In this document: in pieces, positions 12,913 through 24,334 of the stretch
Layout of the letters: each line of letters opens with the position of its first letter
Position numbering within the stretch: position 1 is the stretch's first letter
Origin: Uloborus plumipes
Taxonomy: Eukaryota > Arthropoda > Arachnida > Araneae > Uloboridae
Length of the DNA stretch: 64,000 nt
Assembly: GCA_038373865.1 (NCBI GenBank)
Contig: JAXGGA010004474.1
Span: 1 to 64,000, forward strand
Reading direction: 5' to 3'
Made by a program: the position numbers and the translations under genes
The notes under the pieces: generated by a model
The model's input: the letters and a program-made list of their open reading frames with translations, nothing else
Told to the model about the DNA's origin: nothing
Database searches by the model: none

Positions 12913-15071
12913 GATCTAAAAGAAACGTGGAAAAACTCATTTTTTTTTTTGTACAAGCACTCGATTTCAACAGTGTAGTAAAAATTATTTATTCACCAAT
13001 CACTTTGAATTTAGAGTGAAAATACCTCGTATTCACTCACAAAGAATTAAGTCTAGAAGTTGACCGCGACTGTAGTAATTTTGTTTTCATTTGTCCCAAA
13101 GTTTTCTTTTATCCCCCACTGACCATCATTCTGTCTTCTCATATTTTAATCCCATTCCACTCTAAGCTGAAATAATAAGGATATGGAGCTGATTTGGTGT
13201 TTTACGTTGCGAATAAAATTTCAAGTTCAACTGAATTTGATTTCTCTCTAAAGCACACATATACCGAAAAAAAAACTGGTACATTATATTTAACAATTTG
13301 ACAAACGTAATTTCAACATAGCACAAAAAATACAATAACATTGCCCATGTGTTTTGAGGTTTCAAGGATTCTTTTGCCATGCAGAATGTATGATTTTGTT
13401 ACTAAATCACGTCCAAAAAACCTTTTTCTCGAGTAATAGTTCTTCTTTAAACTCCATTTGCAAGTCAAAAAATGATTCCTGTCAGCTTCGAAAAAAATTT
13501 AATGCAATTATTTGCAGTTTTTATGAGTTATGAAGATTATTTCTATGATTTTATTTTTAGCACTAAAGTATTGCTTTATTTCTTAACTGCACCAGCTTTA
13601 CTTCTGCCAAAGACATTTCGTACTTAAAATGTTATGTTTATTCTTTTAAAAGAAGAATTAATTTCCGAATTTAATTGTGAACTTTACATATTCACAGTAA
13701 CCTATTTTGCTTTAGATACGGAAACACCATAATACATAAAGGATACTGGTTAAAAAATTACCTTGAACAAATAGCATTTTACTGCTAAAAGGACATTAGT
13801 GATAAATAACATTTAATTAGCCAAAGTAATAGGGATTGGACTTCTTTACGTTAGTTGACAATTTCATTTAAAAAAGGTACTTAAAAATGACCAATAGACA
13901 ACAGAAACTTGTTTCCAACATGTTTGCATTTGATAAAATGTGTTCTACATATATGCTTTTGAGTATAATTTTATATTTGTAAACAAATTCGTTTAGTAAA
14001 TGTCAAAAGAAAATGCAATGCAAATTTTGCTAGACATAATGTCATAAACTTTTATCTGTATTTACGTTAATACTAGTCAACAGTATATTTTGTATCTGAA
14101 CTTCAAACCTAAAGTTCGTAATTAAAAATAATTGTCCAATAAAGCAATTCCTTACTTTCACATTAGATAACCTTCAAATTTAATGGCGTTAAAAACTACA
14201 AAATAAAATCATTAAAAAATAAACCCTACAAAATCAGTGCTGAATTTGAGAAAAATAAGTTAATTAGTAAGATATAAAAGGGGGTATAAATTAGTGGTAT
14301 TTGCAGTAGGAATACGGAACCTTTTATGAGCTTGAAGTAATATTGTTTATAATATATAAAATTTCAGCAAGCCGAGTTCGGTTAAAAGATAAATCTTGTC
14401 AAGAGTTTTAGATAATCGCGGTTCTTCGGTACGTTCTACAGTTCTTTTTTTTTAATCTTTTAAATTTTAGTTAATGCAATTTATAAATATTTTAATGAAA
14501 CAACATTACGTTAATAATTTAATACGATGCATTAAATTAAAAAATTAAGCATTAGCATTTTCAGAACATTACTTAACATTGTTTCCCGGTGAACTTATTG
14601 AAATTTTATTAGTCATTTTAAGCGTTGAAATTAAAATACATAAATTGAGTATTTTTTTGAATATATTCCAAGGTGTTTTGAAGCCTTAAACCAAACATTA
14701 ATTGCATTGAAAGTTGAATGTTTTATACTCACTGTGGTGTGATCTTACTGTATTTAAAATTTGTACATTGTGGCTTCAAAGAGAAAAACAAATACTAATG
14801 TCGATTTCTTTTTAAAGTCATAATGTATTTTTGAAAAGTATAGTTTCTTTCATTTCTTAAGAGGAAAATCTGCCAACCCCCCTTTTTTTGTTGCTAAAGA
14901 AAGTGATAGTTGTATAAAAGAAATGTTGACAAGCAAATAAAATACATCAGTATAAAATCTACATTTTAAAATTTTGTAATTAAATACTTTCATTTATGGC
15001 GCAAGTTAAATATAGAATTTTTGTTTATTACAAAAAAAAAAAAGAAAAATAATGCTGTTATATTTCTACAT
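12913..15071. other. Intergenic AT-rich DNA, no gene recognised
   Basis: A/T-rich sequence without a supportable gene, RNA or repeat boundary. Confidence 0.4.
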
Positions 15072-15883
15072 TTAACCCATTAATGACTAGCGTCCCTTTT
15101 AAGGGACGGTCCAAAACGTATCTAAATTGTCCAAAAATGGACATTTAAACCAAATAATAGTGTTAATTTTTTTTTTGGTATTGTTTCAATTCATTATTAA
15201 CAGATTGCAATTTTATACTTATGCCCATTTTACTTTCATCGTTGTTGTCATTTTGTGATGTTAGATGTATTAGCATTTCATTTATCATGCCATCTTCCAT
15301 AGTCCATTTTTTTTCACGTAGTAATAATCCCCGACAGTGCTTTTCCAGTATGTTTTTCGTTCTTATTCTCTTTCCCCTCCCTCATCCTGTCAAAGTAACT
15401 TTTTTCTTAAACTTCCAATGATACCCTTCATCCGGTTAAGCTAGAAATGGCAGGTACGGAAGGTATCACTGGTTAAAATAAAAATAAAATAAAAATATTA
15501 ACAGATTGCAGCTCATAACCATTGTAAAGTGTGTTCGGTAGCCGTTTTAATATGATCTTTATCAAGAATTATATCATTCACAATCTCAAGAACAAAAAGC
15601 TAAGTCTTTAAAATTATTTCCAGCTTCCCAGTTTATGTAAATTGCTGCTTTTGTTTCTTCTCATAAGTCTTTTTAAATATTATATCGTAGGCAGAAAAAA
15701 AAATTAGTAAACATTATGTACCCTCTGGTGTCTAGCGTCCCTTTTTAAGAACGATTTTTCTTTTCTTAATAAAAAAATTATCTTATACATATATTTTTTA
15801 ATTACTTTTCGTGTCCATTAAACACTTTGTAACCAGTATACAAAATATCTTCGGGAAAAAAATGTCAGTCATTAATGACTTAA
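15072..15883 (-). mobile_element. piggyBac-like TTAA element, copy A (with nested insertion)
   Basis: It begins TTAACCCATTAATG and ends CATTAATGACTTAA, so TTAA lies at both ends as in piggyBac-type elements. Its left end matches the inverted right end of copy B (28459) and its right end matches the inverted left end of copy B, so it is the same family in the opposite orientation. Shared internal landmarks include 'accaaataatagtgtt' and 'tgtaaccagtatacaaaat'. It has no transposase. Copies B and C are about 508 bp; this one is about 300 bp longer because of the insertion at 15210-15495. Confidence 0.75.
15210..15495 (+). mobile_element. A-tailed retro-insertion with 15-bp target duplication
   Basis: This 286-bp block is absent from copies B and C of the surrounding element. 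It is flanked by a perfect 15-bp direct repeat, TATTAACAGATTGCA (15195-15209 and 15496-15510), and ends in an A-rich tail (aaaataaaaataaaat...). A long target duplication plus an A-rich 3' tail is the signature of target-primed reverse transcription, so it is a SINE, a truncated LINE 3' end or a processed transcript. Just before the tail lies a potential hairpin, GATACCCTTC ... GGAAGGTATC. I do not recognise the sequence. Confidence 0.6.
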
Positions 15884-16997
15884 TATTATTCTATTGATAT
15901 AATAAATACCTCCGAATCCAGGTCTGATTTGTCTGTCATAATTTTCGGGGGAAAGCAAGCTGTCCAAGAGTTTTGATGTGTTTGTCATAAAATCATTTTT
16001 TACTGCCGTCCTGTAAGAAAAGATAGTATTACACAATTATCAAACTGAAATTAAATTATATTGATTGTAAAAATGTTTGAAATCCATTAGCAAAGCAAAC
16101 ACTTGAAATTAGTTTTAGATTGAAAAGTAAACTCTGATTTATACTCTTGAACTCTTAAGAAGACTTATACTTTAAATTCAGTGTTTTTTTTTTTAAAGGG
16201 AATCGTTTACCTTCAAAACAGCCAAAATCGGTTAAAATTACTATTTTTATTTTTATTGAAGGTTTGAATAAATGTTTTCATTCATATTAGTATTAAAATA
16301 CTTACTCATCGTTAAAATGTCTTTTCTGAAGCATGAAAATATAAAAGTTTTGAATGGTAAGTGAAATGATACTTTAACACTGTTTTTCTCAGAATGGAAA
16401 AAATCGATGCCGACATATATAGAAAATGCTCTGTGCGTCTCAATTTTTGTTGTCCATAGCTCAAATTTGGTAATATACTAATTTGATAGTAGTTTGATAA
16501 CCCCAAGTATGCTTTAAGATTTTATGAATATTGTAAGATGACTAAAAATATTATTATATAGATTTTTATGTGATATTTGCGTTACAAATCATAGTGTTTT
16601 CAAAAAAAAATGTATGCAAAGTAATGAAACAATCTTCACATAGATACTTACAGCTCTTTGGGATGTTCCATTTTTCCATTAAAAAATAATTTGCAGGAAA
16701 AAACAAATTAAAGCGCGTGGAGCATTTTGAAAATTTAAATTTAAATTTAAAAAATTAAATTAATTTTCATTGAGGCTTTTTTTTGCATGATATTCTGTAT
16801 ACTGATAACTTATGTTTCTGCAAAGTTTCATATTTCTAAACTAATAAATAAGAAAAATAGCTTTTAAGGTAAACTGTCCCCTTAATTACTACCGATGTTA
16901 TTTTACAATCAAATTTTTACATATTAACCCAATTTTTTACATATATTTTTAAAAATTACGTAACTGTTCTTAAAATCAAAGTACATAAATATATATA
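15884..16997. other. Intergenic AT-rich DNA, no gene recognised
   Basis: Nothing supportable; a 64-codon minus frame at 16312-16506 lacks any motif. Confidence 0.4.
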
Positions 16998-17648
16998 CAG
17001 GGTGTCCACTCCAATCGTGGACCAATAGCTAATTTCTAAACCGTTAGAGATAAGCATATAGTTTATTTAGGAAAAAATCTCCAAATTATGAAAGGAATTT
17101 TGGGTCTATTCAATTTTTTTCAAAAAATCAAATTTTGAAAGAGTTACGAAATTTAAATTTTCATACAGCCCCCCAGTCCTATCAATCATATTTAGTAAAA
17201 CATTCTTGACACTGTAACGTTTAAAACTAAAAAAAAAATCACTGTTCTACCACAAAAATTGACCGAGTTATGACGTTTTGAAAAATCAAGATTTTGCATT
17301 ATTTCATGACGTCATCGAGAGACCGCTTAAGGGACGTATGCGAAATCCTTCAAAATCTTGATTTTTCAAAACGTCATAACTCGGTCAATTTTTGTCGTAG
17401 AAGAGTGATTTTTTTTTAGTTTTAAACGTTACAGTGTCACGAATGTTTTACTAAATATGATTGATAGGACTGGGGCGCTGTATAAAAATTTAAATTTCGT
17501 AACTCTTTCAAAATTTGATTTTTTGAAAAACATTGAATAGACCCGAAATTCCTTTCATAATTTGGAGATTTTTTCCTAAATAAACAATATGCTTATCTCT
17601 AACGGTTTAGAAATTAGCTATTGGTCCACGATCGGAGTGGACACTCTG
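16998..17648. mobile_element. 651-bp foldback element flanked by TA (mariner-type ends)
   Basis: The sequence is a near-perfect hairpin. The left arm starts CAGGGTGTCCACTCC and the right arm ends with the inverse GGAGTGGACACTCTG; TA flanks both ends inside a TATATATA context. The arms are about 300 bp with few mismatches, around a ~55-bp loop near 17298-17350 that includes TGACGTCATC. There is no reading frame. The CAGGGTGT start resembles many mariner-type termini, including the rosa-like element at 49687. I read it as a non-autonomous foldback element. Confidence 0.8.
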
Positions 17649-17660
17649 TATATATATACA

Positions 17661-20075
17661 TTAGGGTAATTAAAATTTTTTTTTTGAATTTCTCTGGTCT
17701 TACCCCGCAGTTTTTTTACACTATTCATGAATGTGATGTATGTAAAATTTTAGCTCAATTGAATAATATTTAGAGGTTGCTCAACGCGATCGAATTCTGT
17801 TGAAAATTACCAATTTCGAGAGTTGGAGTATATAGCTTCATTACCCGAAATAATATTATTCTTCATATAAAATGGAGTAACTTAAAACGTTAGTTTACTA
17901 ACGTTTACTAACTAGTTAGTTTACTAAGCAATTAGTCAATAAAATAATAGCTCAAAGTGAGTTGTAACGATTACCCCCTCCCCCCGCTCCAAAGCTGCAT
18001 TATCTCTTAACTGAGTTTGAGTAGAAAATGCAGCTGCAAGCTCGGGCTGTGGTTTCTGTTTTCTTTTCTGTTGTTTGAGGTGTATGAGTTTATTTGGCTA
18101 AAACACCTAACATCCACTCTAGACAGTAATAAGCGGGCCCAGTATAAGTGACAGAAAGCCACTTTGATAGTAGCTGCTACAGTACAAAGTATGGGTCAAA
18201 ATGGGGAGGATTTGACAACGTCCATAAAACGGTAAATGCAAACTATTCGCTCTGAATTGGCCGTTAACTTACAAAAGTCGTTTAAATCTAGGACTTCCTT
18301 TGATAGTGCACTGGAACGAAACACTTATGCGAAATATATTGGGAAAATGAAGGATGATCGGCGGGTTTAATGCCAGTATTAGTATCAGGACCACAAGCAT
18401 TGATGATTTACTTCTGGGTTCTAGTAAGTTAGTCAGGCATTGGAATTGCTACGGAAAATGCTGCTCTACGATAACCAGTTAGATAAATGGGAACTTACTG
18501 AGCTCGTACGTGGTATGTGTTTCAATACGACATGCATTGCCGGTACTAAAGTTGGAGCATGTTTGAACTTGGGGGAAAAAAACTAGGGAAGTAACTTTTA
18601 TATTGTGCTTTCCGCCATTATATTTTAGACATTGTGTTTTCTGTGGTATTACAACCGAAATCTATTCTACTCTTGGTCTCTCGGTATTTTAACCGATAAA
18701 CCAAAAAATAGGTAGAATTGGGGAATTTGATTGCGTGCAATGTCAGAAGCGATGTTCACGCAATTGCGTGGAACCATCCACTGCCATTGGATCTACAATA
18801 CTGCTTTTTAAGCGGTTTCAGCAATCATTGTCCAGAATAAAACATTCTAATTTTAAACCTGGAGTGAGGAACGATGAGGTTGAGGAGTTGGTAGCACATT
18901 CAGAGCAACGTGCAACTAGTAATGGAAGTTGCGCAAAGTTAACTTCTGATGACCCATGTAAAAGAAGTGTCCAAGGAAGATACTAGAGCTTAGTGCGATT
19001 TTCTTGAGCAGAGCACCTTTTCTTGGTGTATGTTTTCATGTCCCAGGAGTAGTTCCTCGTGTTATATCTGTGTTAAAGATTCTTTATGGCTTCAAGTTAT
19101 GGATATTTCCCAACCAGTTCAAACTTGCAGCTGGACAAACAAAAGGTATTCGTAACATATGAATGTGATTTCTTTCACATTCTTGTCGTTAATGGGAAAG
19201 AATATCTAAGAGCTGGGTTCCCAGCAACCCTTTTTGAGCAAACAAGTACTAAGAAATGATTTGGAATATTTTTAGCATCCTTATTCATGTAAAGAAGAAA
19301 CTCAAAATATATCAGCTGTTTGATCCTGAGCATTCGAATCTTTAAGATAGCTACCAACAAGGCTTTATACTACCAAAGAAACTGAGGATTGTAAACGACA
19401 ATACGGAGCGTGGCATGGCCCTTATTGAAGCATTTGTTAAGACTATCACTAACGACGAAAAACAAAGACAGTGTCTTCTTCAAGTGGTACAGGAACACAG
19501 AAAAGGTTTCAAAGTTGCAAAAAAGTAACCTTAAAAAGTATTGCAAGAATTAATGAGCGAATTACTATATATTTAATGTATTTAAATTTGTTTTTTATAT
19601 TTTTTCCGTATTTGATTAGTTTTCATACTTTTTTGCATTTCATTGGTTTTTCAAATATATAGTTCATTTTGTGATTGCACGCTTTTTTTCTTCGGAGATA
19701 TAAAAAAGCAATAAAGTAAATTTATTATTATTATTTACGTTCGCATTTGTACCACTATCACAAAATTTGAAGTACTCCTAAATGTAAATATAGTTTACTA
19801 AAATTTTGAGCGAATAATTCAGTGTATATAAAGGGCCTAAATAAGACGGTAAGACGAATAAAAATACAAAGGCTACTTTTTTCTATAGATATCATTTACG
19901 ATCACGTTTTTGTCAATATCACGAAATTTCAAGGCGTTTGAGCGACCTCTAAATATTAATATATTTTGCCAAAATTTTGCACAAATAATCAGTGTATATA
20001 AACTACAAAATAAGAGGGTAAGACGCACAAAAATACAAAGTTTATTTTTTTCCATACATTTCTGAATCACCCTAA
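17661..20075 (+). mobile_element. Decayed DNA transposon with long terminal inverted repeats (TE-X)
   Basis: The left end TTAGGGTAATT and right end AATCACCCTAA are inverted copies. The similarity extends about 200 bp inward, with shared landmarks such as TCTTACCC and TATTTAGAGGT(T/C)GCTCAA. The right end is longer because a ~155-bp subterminal unit is duplicated (about 19741-19885 and 19898-20050; shared 'cagtgtatataaa' and 'ggtaagacg'). The interior holds a plus-strand transposase pseudogene. A clean target duplication is not visible because both flanks are TA-rich. Confidence 0.65.
18190..19540 (+). pseudogene. Degenerate transposase-like protein of an unnamed invertebrate element family
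   Basis: All three plus frames must be combined to see the protein, so it is dead. Blocks in order include MPVLVSGPQ near 18370, a block around GKKLGK with YCAFRHYILDI near 18580-18640, ILLFKRFQQSLSRIKHSNF near 18800-18850 (inside the 83-codon frame 18735-18986), SRAPFLGVCFHVPGVV-like near 19010, and NDNTERGMALIEAFVKTITN followed by DEKQRQCLLQVVQEHRKGF near 19400-19510. From memory, these blocks match a multicopy protein found in many invertebrate genomes whose C-terminus reads ERGVALI... then LQVVxxHR. I cannot name the superfamily. Because it lies between long inverted repeats, transposase is the best guess. Confidence 0.6.
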
Positions 20076-20085
20076 TATAAATATA

Positions 20086-21303
20086 CACTGAATTGACAAA
20101 AGTCATGGGATACCTCTTAATATCGTGTCGGCCCTCCTTTTGCCCGGTGAAGTGCAACAACTCGACGTGGCATGGACTCAACAAGTCGTTGGAAGTCTTC
20201 TGCAGGAATATTGAGCCATGCTGTCTCGATAGACGTCCATAATTGTGAAAGCGTTGATGGGGCAGGATTTTGGGCACGAACAGACCTCTCGATGGTGTCC
20301 CATAAATGCTCAATGGGATTCATGTCGGGCGATCTAGGTGGCCAAATCATTCGTTGGAATTGTCCAGAATTTTCTTCAAACCAATTGCGAACAGTTGTGG
20401 CCCGGTGACATGGCGCATTGTCATCCATAAAAATCCCATCGTTGTTTGGGTACATGAAGTCCATGAATGGCTGCAAGTGATCTCCAAGTAGCTGCACATA
20501 AGCATTTCCAGTCAATGTTCGGTCCAGTCGCACTAGAGGACCAAGTCCATGCCATGAAAAAACAGCCCACACCATTACGGAGCCACCACCAGCTTGAACA
20601 GTGCCTTGCTGACAGTTTGGGTCCATGGCTTCGTGGGGTCTGCGCCACACTCGAACCCTACCATCGGCTCTTACCAGCTGAAATCGTGACTCATCGGACC
20701 AGGCCACGGTTTTCCATTCATCTAGGGACCAACCGATATGCTCACGTGCCCACGAGAGTGGCTGCAAGCGATGTCGTTCTGTCAGTAAAGGCACTCGAGT
20801 CGGTCTTCTGCTGGAATAGCCCAAGAAATCCAAATTTCTCCGCACAGTTCTAGCAGACACGTCCATTGTACGTCCCACATTGATTTCTACGGTGATTTGA
20901 CGCAGTGTTGCTTGTCTGTTAGAATTTACGACTCTTTGCAGACGTCGCCGGTCTCGATCTTTAAGTGCAGGCGGTCGACCACTGCGCTGTCCATGGTGGG
21001 ATGTTAGGCCTGAAATTTCATACTCTCGGCACACTCTTGACACAGTGGATCTGGGAATGTTGAATTCTCTAACGATTTCCGAAATGGCATGACCCATGCG
21101 TCTAGCTCCAACTAACATTCCGCGTTCAAAGTCTGTTAATTCACGTCGTGCGGTCATCATCACGTTAAAACCTCTTCACATGAATAACTTGAACAGAAAT
21201 GAAAGCTCTGTAAAAGCACTGCGCATTTATACCTGTTCTATGCGATGCTACTGCAATCTGAAAATTTGCATATTGCTATCCCATGACTTTTGTCACTTCA
21301 GTG
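20086..21303 (-). mobile_element. Complete Tc1/mariner element, DD36E (Incomer-like)
   Basis: A 1218-bp element with 27-bp terminal inverted repeats differing at one position: CACTGAATTGACAAAAGTC on the left, CACTGAAGTGACAAAAGTC on the inverted right. TA is duplicated on each side (20084-20085 and 21304-21305). The single gene fills the element on the minus strand and has no disabling change. Size, short repeats, TA target and DD36E spacing agree with the Incomer family of Tc1/mariner elements described in animals. It is the least decayed autonomous-type element in the window and probably one of the youngest. Confidence 0.9.
20117..21160 (-). CDS. Tc1-like transposase, DD36E, intact frame
   Basis: A cut-and-paste transposase that would bind its own terminal repeats in the nucleus and insert at TA. 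The frame is open from ATG at 21160 for 347 codons; an upstream in-frame GTG at 21163 should not be taken as the start, and a second ATG follows directly. Residues ~1-120 form the paired-like DNA-binding region: an HTH at FERGMLVGARRMGHAISEIV with PRSTVSRVC, a GRPP-type AT-hook linker (QRSGRPPAL), and a second HTH before VRRNLDFLGY. The catalytic triad is visible: WSDESRF, FMDDNAPCH and SPDMNPIEHLWD. The second D and the E are separated by 36 residues, instead of the 34 of classic Tc1. Length is normal for the family. Activity cannot be judged from sequence, but nothing visible disables it. Confidence 0.92.
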   Translation of the reverse strand: MMTARRELTDFERGMLVGARRMGHAISEIVREFNIPRSTVSRVCREYEISGLTSHHGQRSGRPPALKDRDRRRLQRVVNSNRQATLRQITVEINVGRTMDVSARTVRRNLDFLGYSSRRPTRVPLLTERHRLQPLSWAREHIGWSLDEWKTVAWSDESRFQLVRADGRVRVWRRPHEAMDPNCQQGTVQAGGGSVMVWAVFSWHGLGPLVRLDRTLTGNAYVQLLGDHLQPFMDFMYPNNDGIFMDDNAPCHRATTVRNWFEENSGQFQRMIWPPRSPDMNPIEHLWDTIERSVRAQNPAPSTLSQLWTSIETAWLNIPAEDFQRLVESMPRRVVALHRAKGGPTRY

Positions 21304-24300
21304 TATAAATTATTTATATAACTTGCATTATTAAATATTTTTAAAACACCCTTAAAAGTATCAGTTTGCACGAAAAAGAACTGACGTTAAATTTTATTTT
21401 GAAGTAAATTTAAACTGTATTCAATTTAACTTTTGGATAAAATAAAAAATGAAGGTAAAATATTTCAAAATAAATTATAAAAATAGCAGCTTATAATTCA
21501 GGGGGGATAATTTTTATTTTGGATAACCTTGTATAAAACCAATTATAAGGTAGTCACCCACTACAACGTTACATCCTAATAAGGAGTAATACCATAGTTT
21601 ATGCATGTGGATTTTTTTCAATATATGCATTCGTCATCTACGAAGAATCTTAGAACTAGATGTCTAAGAGTTGATGATTTGTGTTATGTACAATGAATGC
21701 GATAGATTGTTTTACAGTTCTAAAATTTATTTTGATCTTAGCCCATAGTATTTTTGCTCAAATCTTTTCGTTCACTTAGTGAATTTGTCTTTTTTAAAAA
21801 TTAATCTGTTTGTTTCGTATTGTCATCTTTTTCATGTCTCTATATTTTGTGAGTCCTTTGTCTTGCTGTCTTTGTATTGCACCTGTTTTTTGTCTTGTAC
21901 TATTTTTATTTGTATTGTTTTGGTGTCATGATTAAATTTGGACACCGACTCCGACTGCTCACTAACGAAATGACCCTGGCAGTCATTCTACGGCAGTCGG
22001 TAGGTGCACTCAGGTACACTCTAAAATTTATTTTTTAATTCTACAGTAATGAGATTGCAACGTTATTATGTTCTATAAATTCTAACTTAATAAGTTATTT
22101 GTGTTAAAGTTAAATTAGGATTTTTTTAGTATTTATTCTCATTCAAATGCAATTAAAACCAAGTTGGAGATAGGCGCAATATAGGGACTTGCGAAATATG
22201 GAGGAAGTGCACAATATGAAGCAAAATACACAATGCGGGGCAAGGAAAGTCTTTTTTTTCTTCAGAAAAGGAGGACAGGAGAAGGGGAAGTAAATATAAA
22301 AATAATACTCTGATTCAACAGATCAGAGGGTAAACATGTGATATGTGGTTAAAAATGTCTCAAATAGGCTCATATAAACAAGCTGCTAATCGAAAAAAAT
22401 AGAGTAGTTTGAAGTGCATAAAATTAACGCATTTATGCAAACATTTGTAATCTAACGTCATTTTTTGTGTGTACCCTATAGTAAAAGGCTCGCCATCTAA
22501 AGCATTCTTTACGGATGTTAAAAATTATAAAATATAGCTAAAATATTTGTTTTATGTACTTAACCTCGCATGATCCTAATACCAGAATCCTGGATTTCAG
22601 TGTTCACTTACTTTTGTTATTGTTTCCTGAATCATTTCAATTGTAAATGACAAGAGCAAAAGGTACCCCATATTCGGTGGTGCTTTAAGCTTACAATAAA
22701 AACTAAAATTAGTTTCCGAAAACAAAAGACATCTTCCTGAAGTCTTCAAGAGCAAAAATCAGTCTTGGCAGAAACTTCACAGCTAATTCGAAGGCTTGGC
22801 CTATTACAGACAAATGGAAATTTAAATTGCTTTAACCTAATTTACCACGATGCTCTAAAAAATGACGGATTTTACTCTAATTATCGTTCCCCGTTGACTA
22901 ATTTTGCGAAGAAAATTGTACGATATGGAAGCGCAAAAACGACATGCATTTAAAAGTTGATGAGCGATCATAGCAATTTTGCTTTCCCAAGGCCGGAACT
23001 AAATTATTTCAAAGTTTCTGTTTCAATCAAACGCTTTTCTGTAAAATATATCAACGCTTCGTTTTACTGAAAATTTGCAACTATTCATATTTTATGTACA
23101 GTTCAGTAATACAATCTACGTTCCTAAAAAGTTGTAAGTTTTGCTTTTCGAAATTTACTTGGATAATATAATATTTTATTTACTAATATATTTTACACAA
23201 TTGAAAAATGTTAAATGAAGAAGTAATTTTAATTTTCATTTTTTTGCAGAGTGACATATTAGCTCAAACCACTCACATATCATGCTTCAGGCAACAGTTT
23301 TTCATTTCATTGTGATCTAACCCTCCGACTCTATATATTAAAAAAAAAATCTAACCCTCCGAAGTACATACTTATTTTTTATTTTCTAAAACAATATAAT
23401 TGCTTCTTCCAAACCATTTCCTTCCAACGTCACAAACCTCAACCCCTTTAATATTGAGCAATCTTAACAAACCACCGAGTAACCAAAATCAAAAGCCACA
23501 AGTTTTGGTTTTCCACTTAAACCAAAAATAACTCAATGAAATAAATCTTTTCCCCTTGAAAGGAAACATCGTCATGCATCTATCAATGACCTTAAATCTA
23601 ATGATAAAACAGAAACTTCACATACAAAATGCATCAACATCTCTGAAGTAATTCCAGAAATGAAGCCATTAACAACTTAACATTTTACTAAGTGTTCGGA
23701 AAAAAACGTACCCGTCAGCACACACGCACAGACACGAAATAAAGTGTCTCCATTTAGTTGCATCAGCGCGCATTTCTCTTTTCGCGCGAAGAAAAATTCG
23801 CTACTCCATCAAATAGATGAATCGTTGGCTATCAATCCATTCATTATTCAGATCACGAAATCTTGGTTTTGAATGTTACTCACTAAAACACTTGTCCTTC
23901 ACAACCACTGGAGTAATCTTTTGCACTGCTGTGCCACGGTTTTTGCAAATGCTTTTCAATTAACTATAACTTTTTTTTAAAGGTAAATTGCATTTTTTAA
24001 AGAAATGGTTACAATTTCTGGAATGCTGCGTTTAGAAAAAGCTGCTTGTGAAAATTAATCCCGCAAATACTTATGTGCAGGATTAATTTTTCACATGCCA
24101 CTCTAGACAATTTTAAAGCATATTGGAATGTTCTTCTAGCACCTACTTAAGTAATTTTGAAACTTATGATTGTAGTAAATTATACTTGAAGAACAGGTGA
24201 GTAGCATGATTTAAAATAATAAAATATTTTAAACAATCATTTTAAAAACCTTGAATGATGTAGGTGAAAACATAGTTAAGATTATTTTTGCATGTCGTTT

Positions 24301-24334
24301 AGATTATGCAGTTGATTTCATTATTAGTTACATA
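21304..24334. other. Intergenic AT-rich DNA, no gene recognised
   Basis: About 3 kb without supportable features. A small less AT-rich patch near 21940-22015 ('ggacaccgactccgactgctc') looks like a repeat fragment but has no boundaries I can define. Confidence 0.4.

Noticed and set aside
19873..20313. 146-codon minus frame overlapping the DD36E transposase
   Set aside because: It runs through the duplicated subterminal repeat and shadows the transposase gene in another frame.
20467..20853. 128-codon plus-strand frame inside the DD36E gene
   Set aside because: Antisense shadow of the transposase frame.
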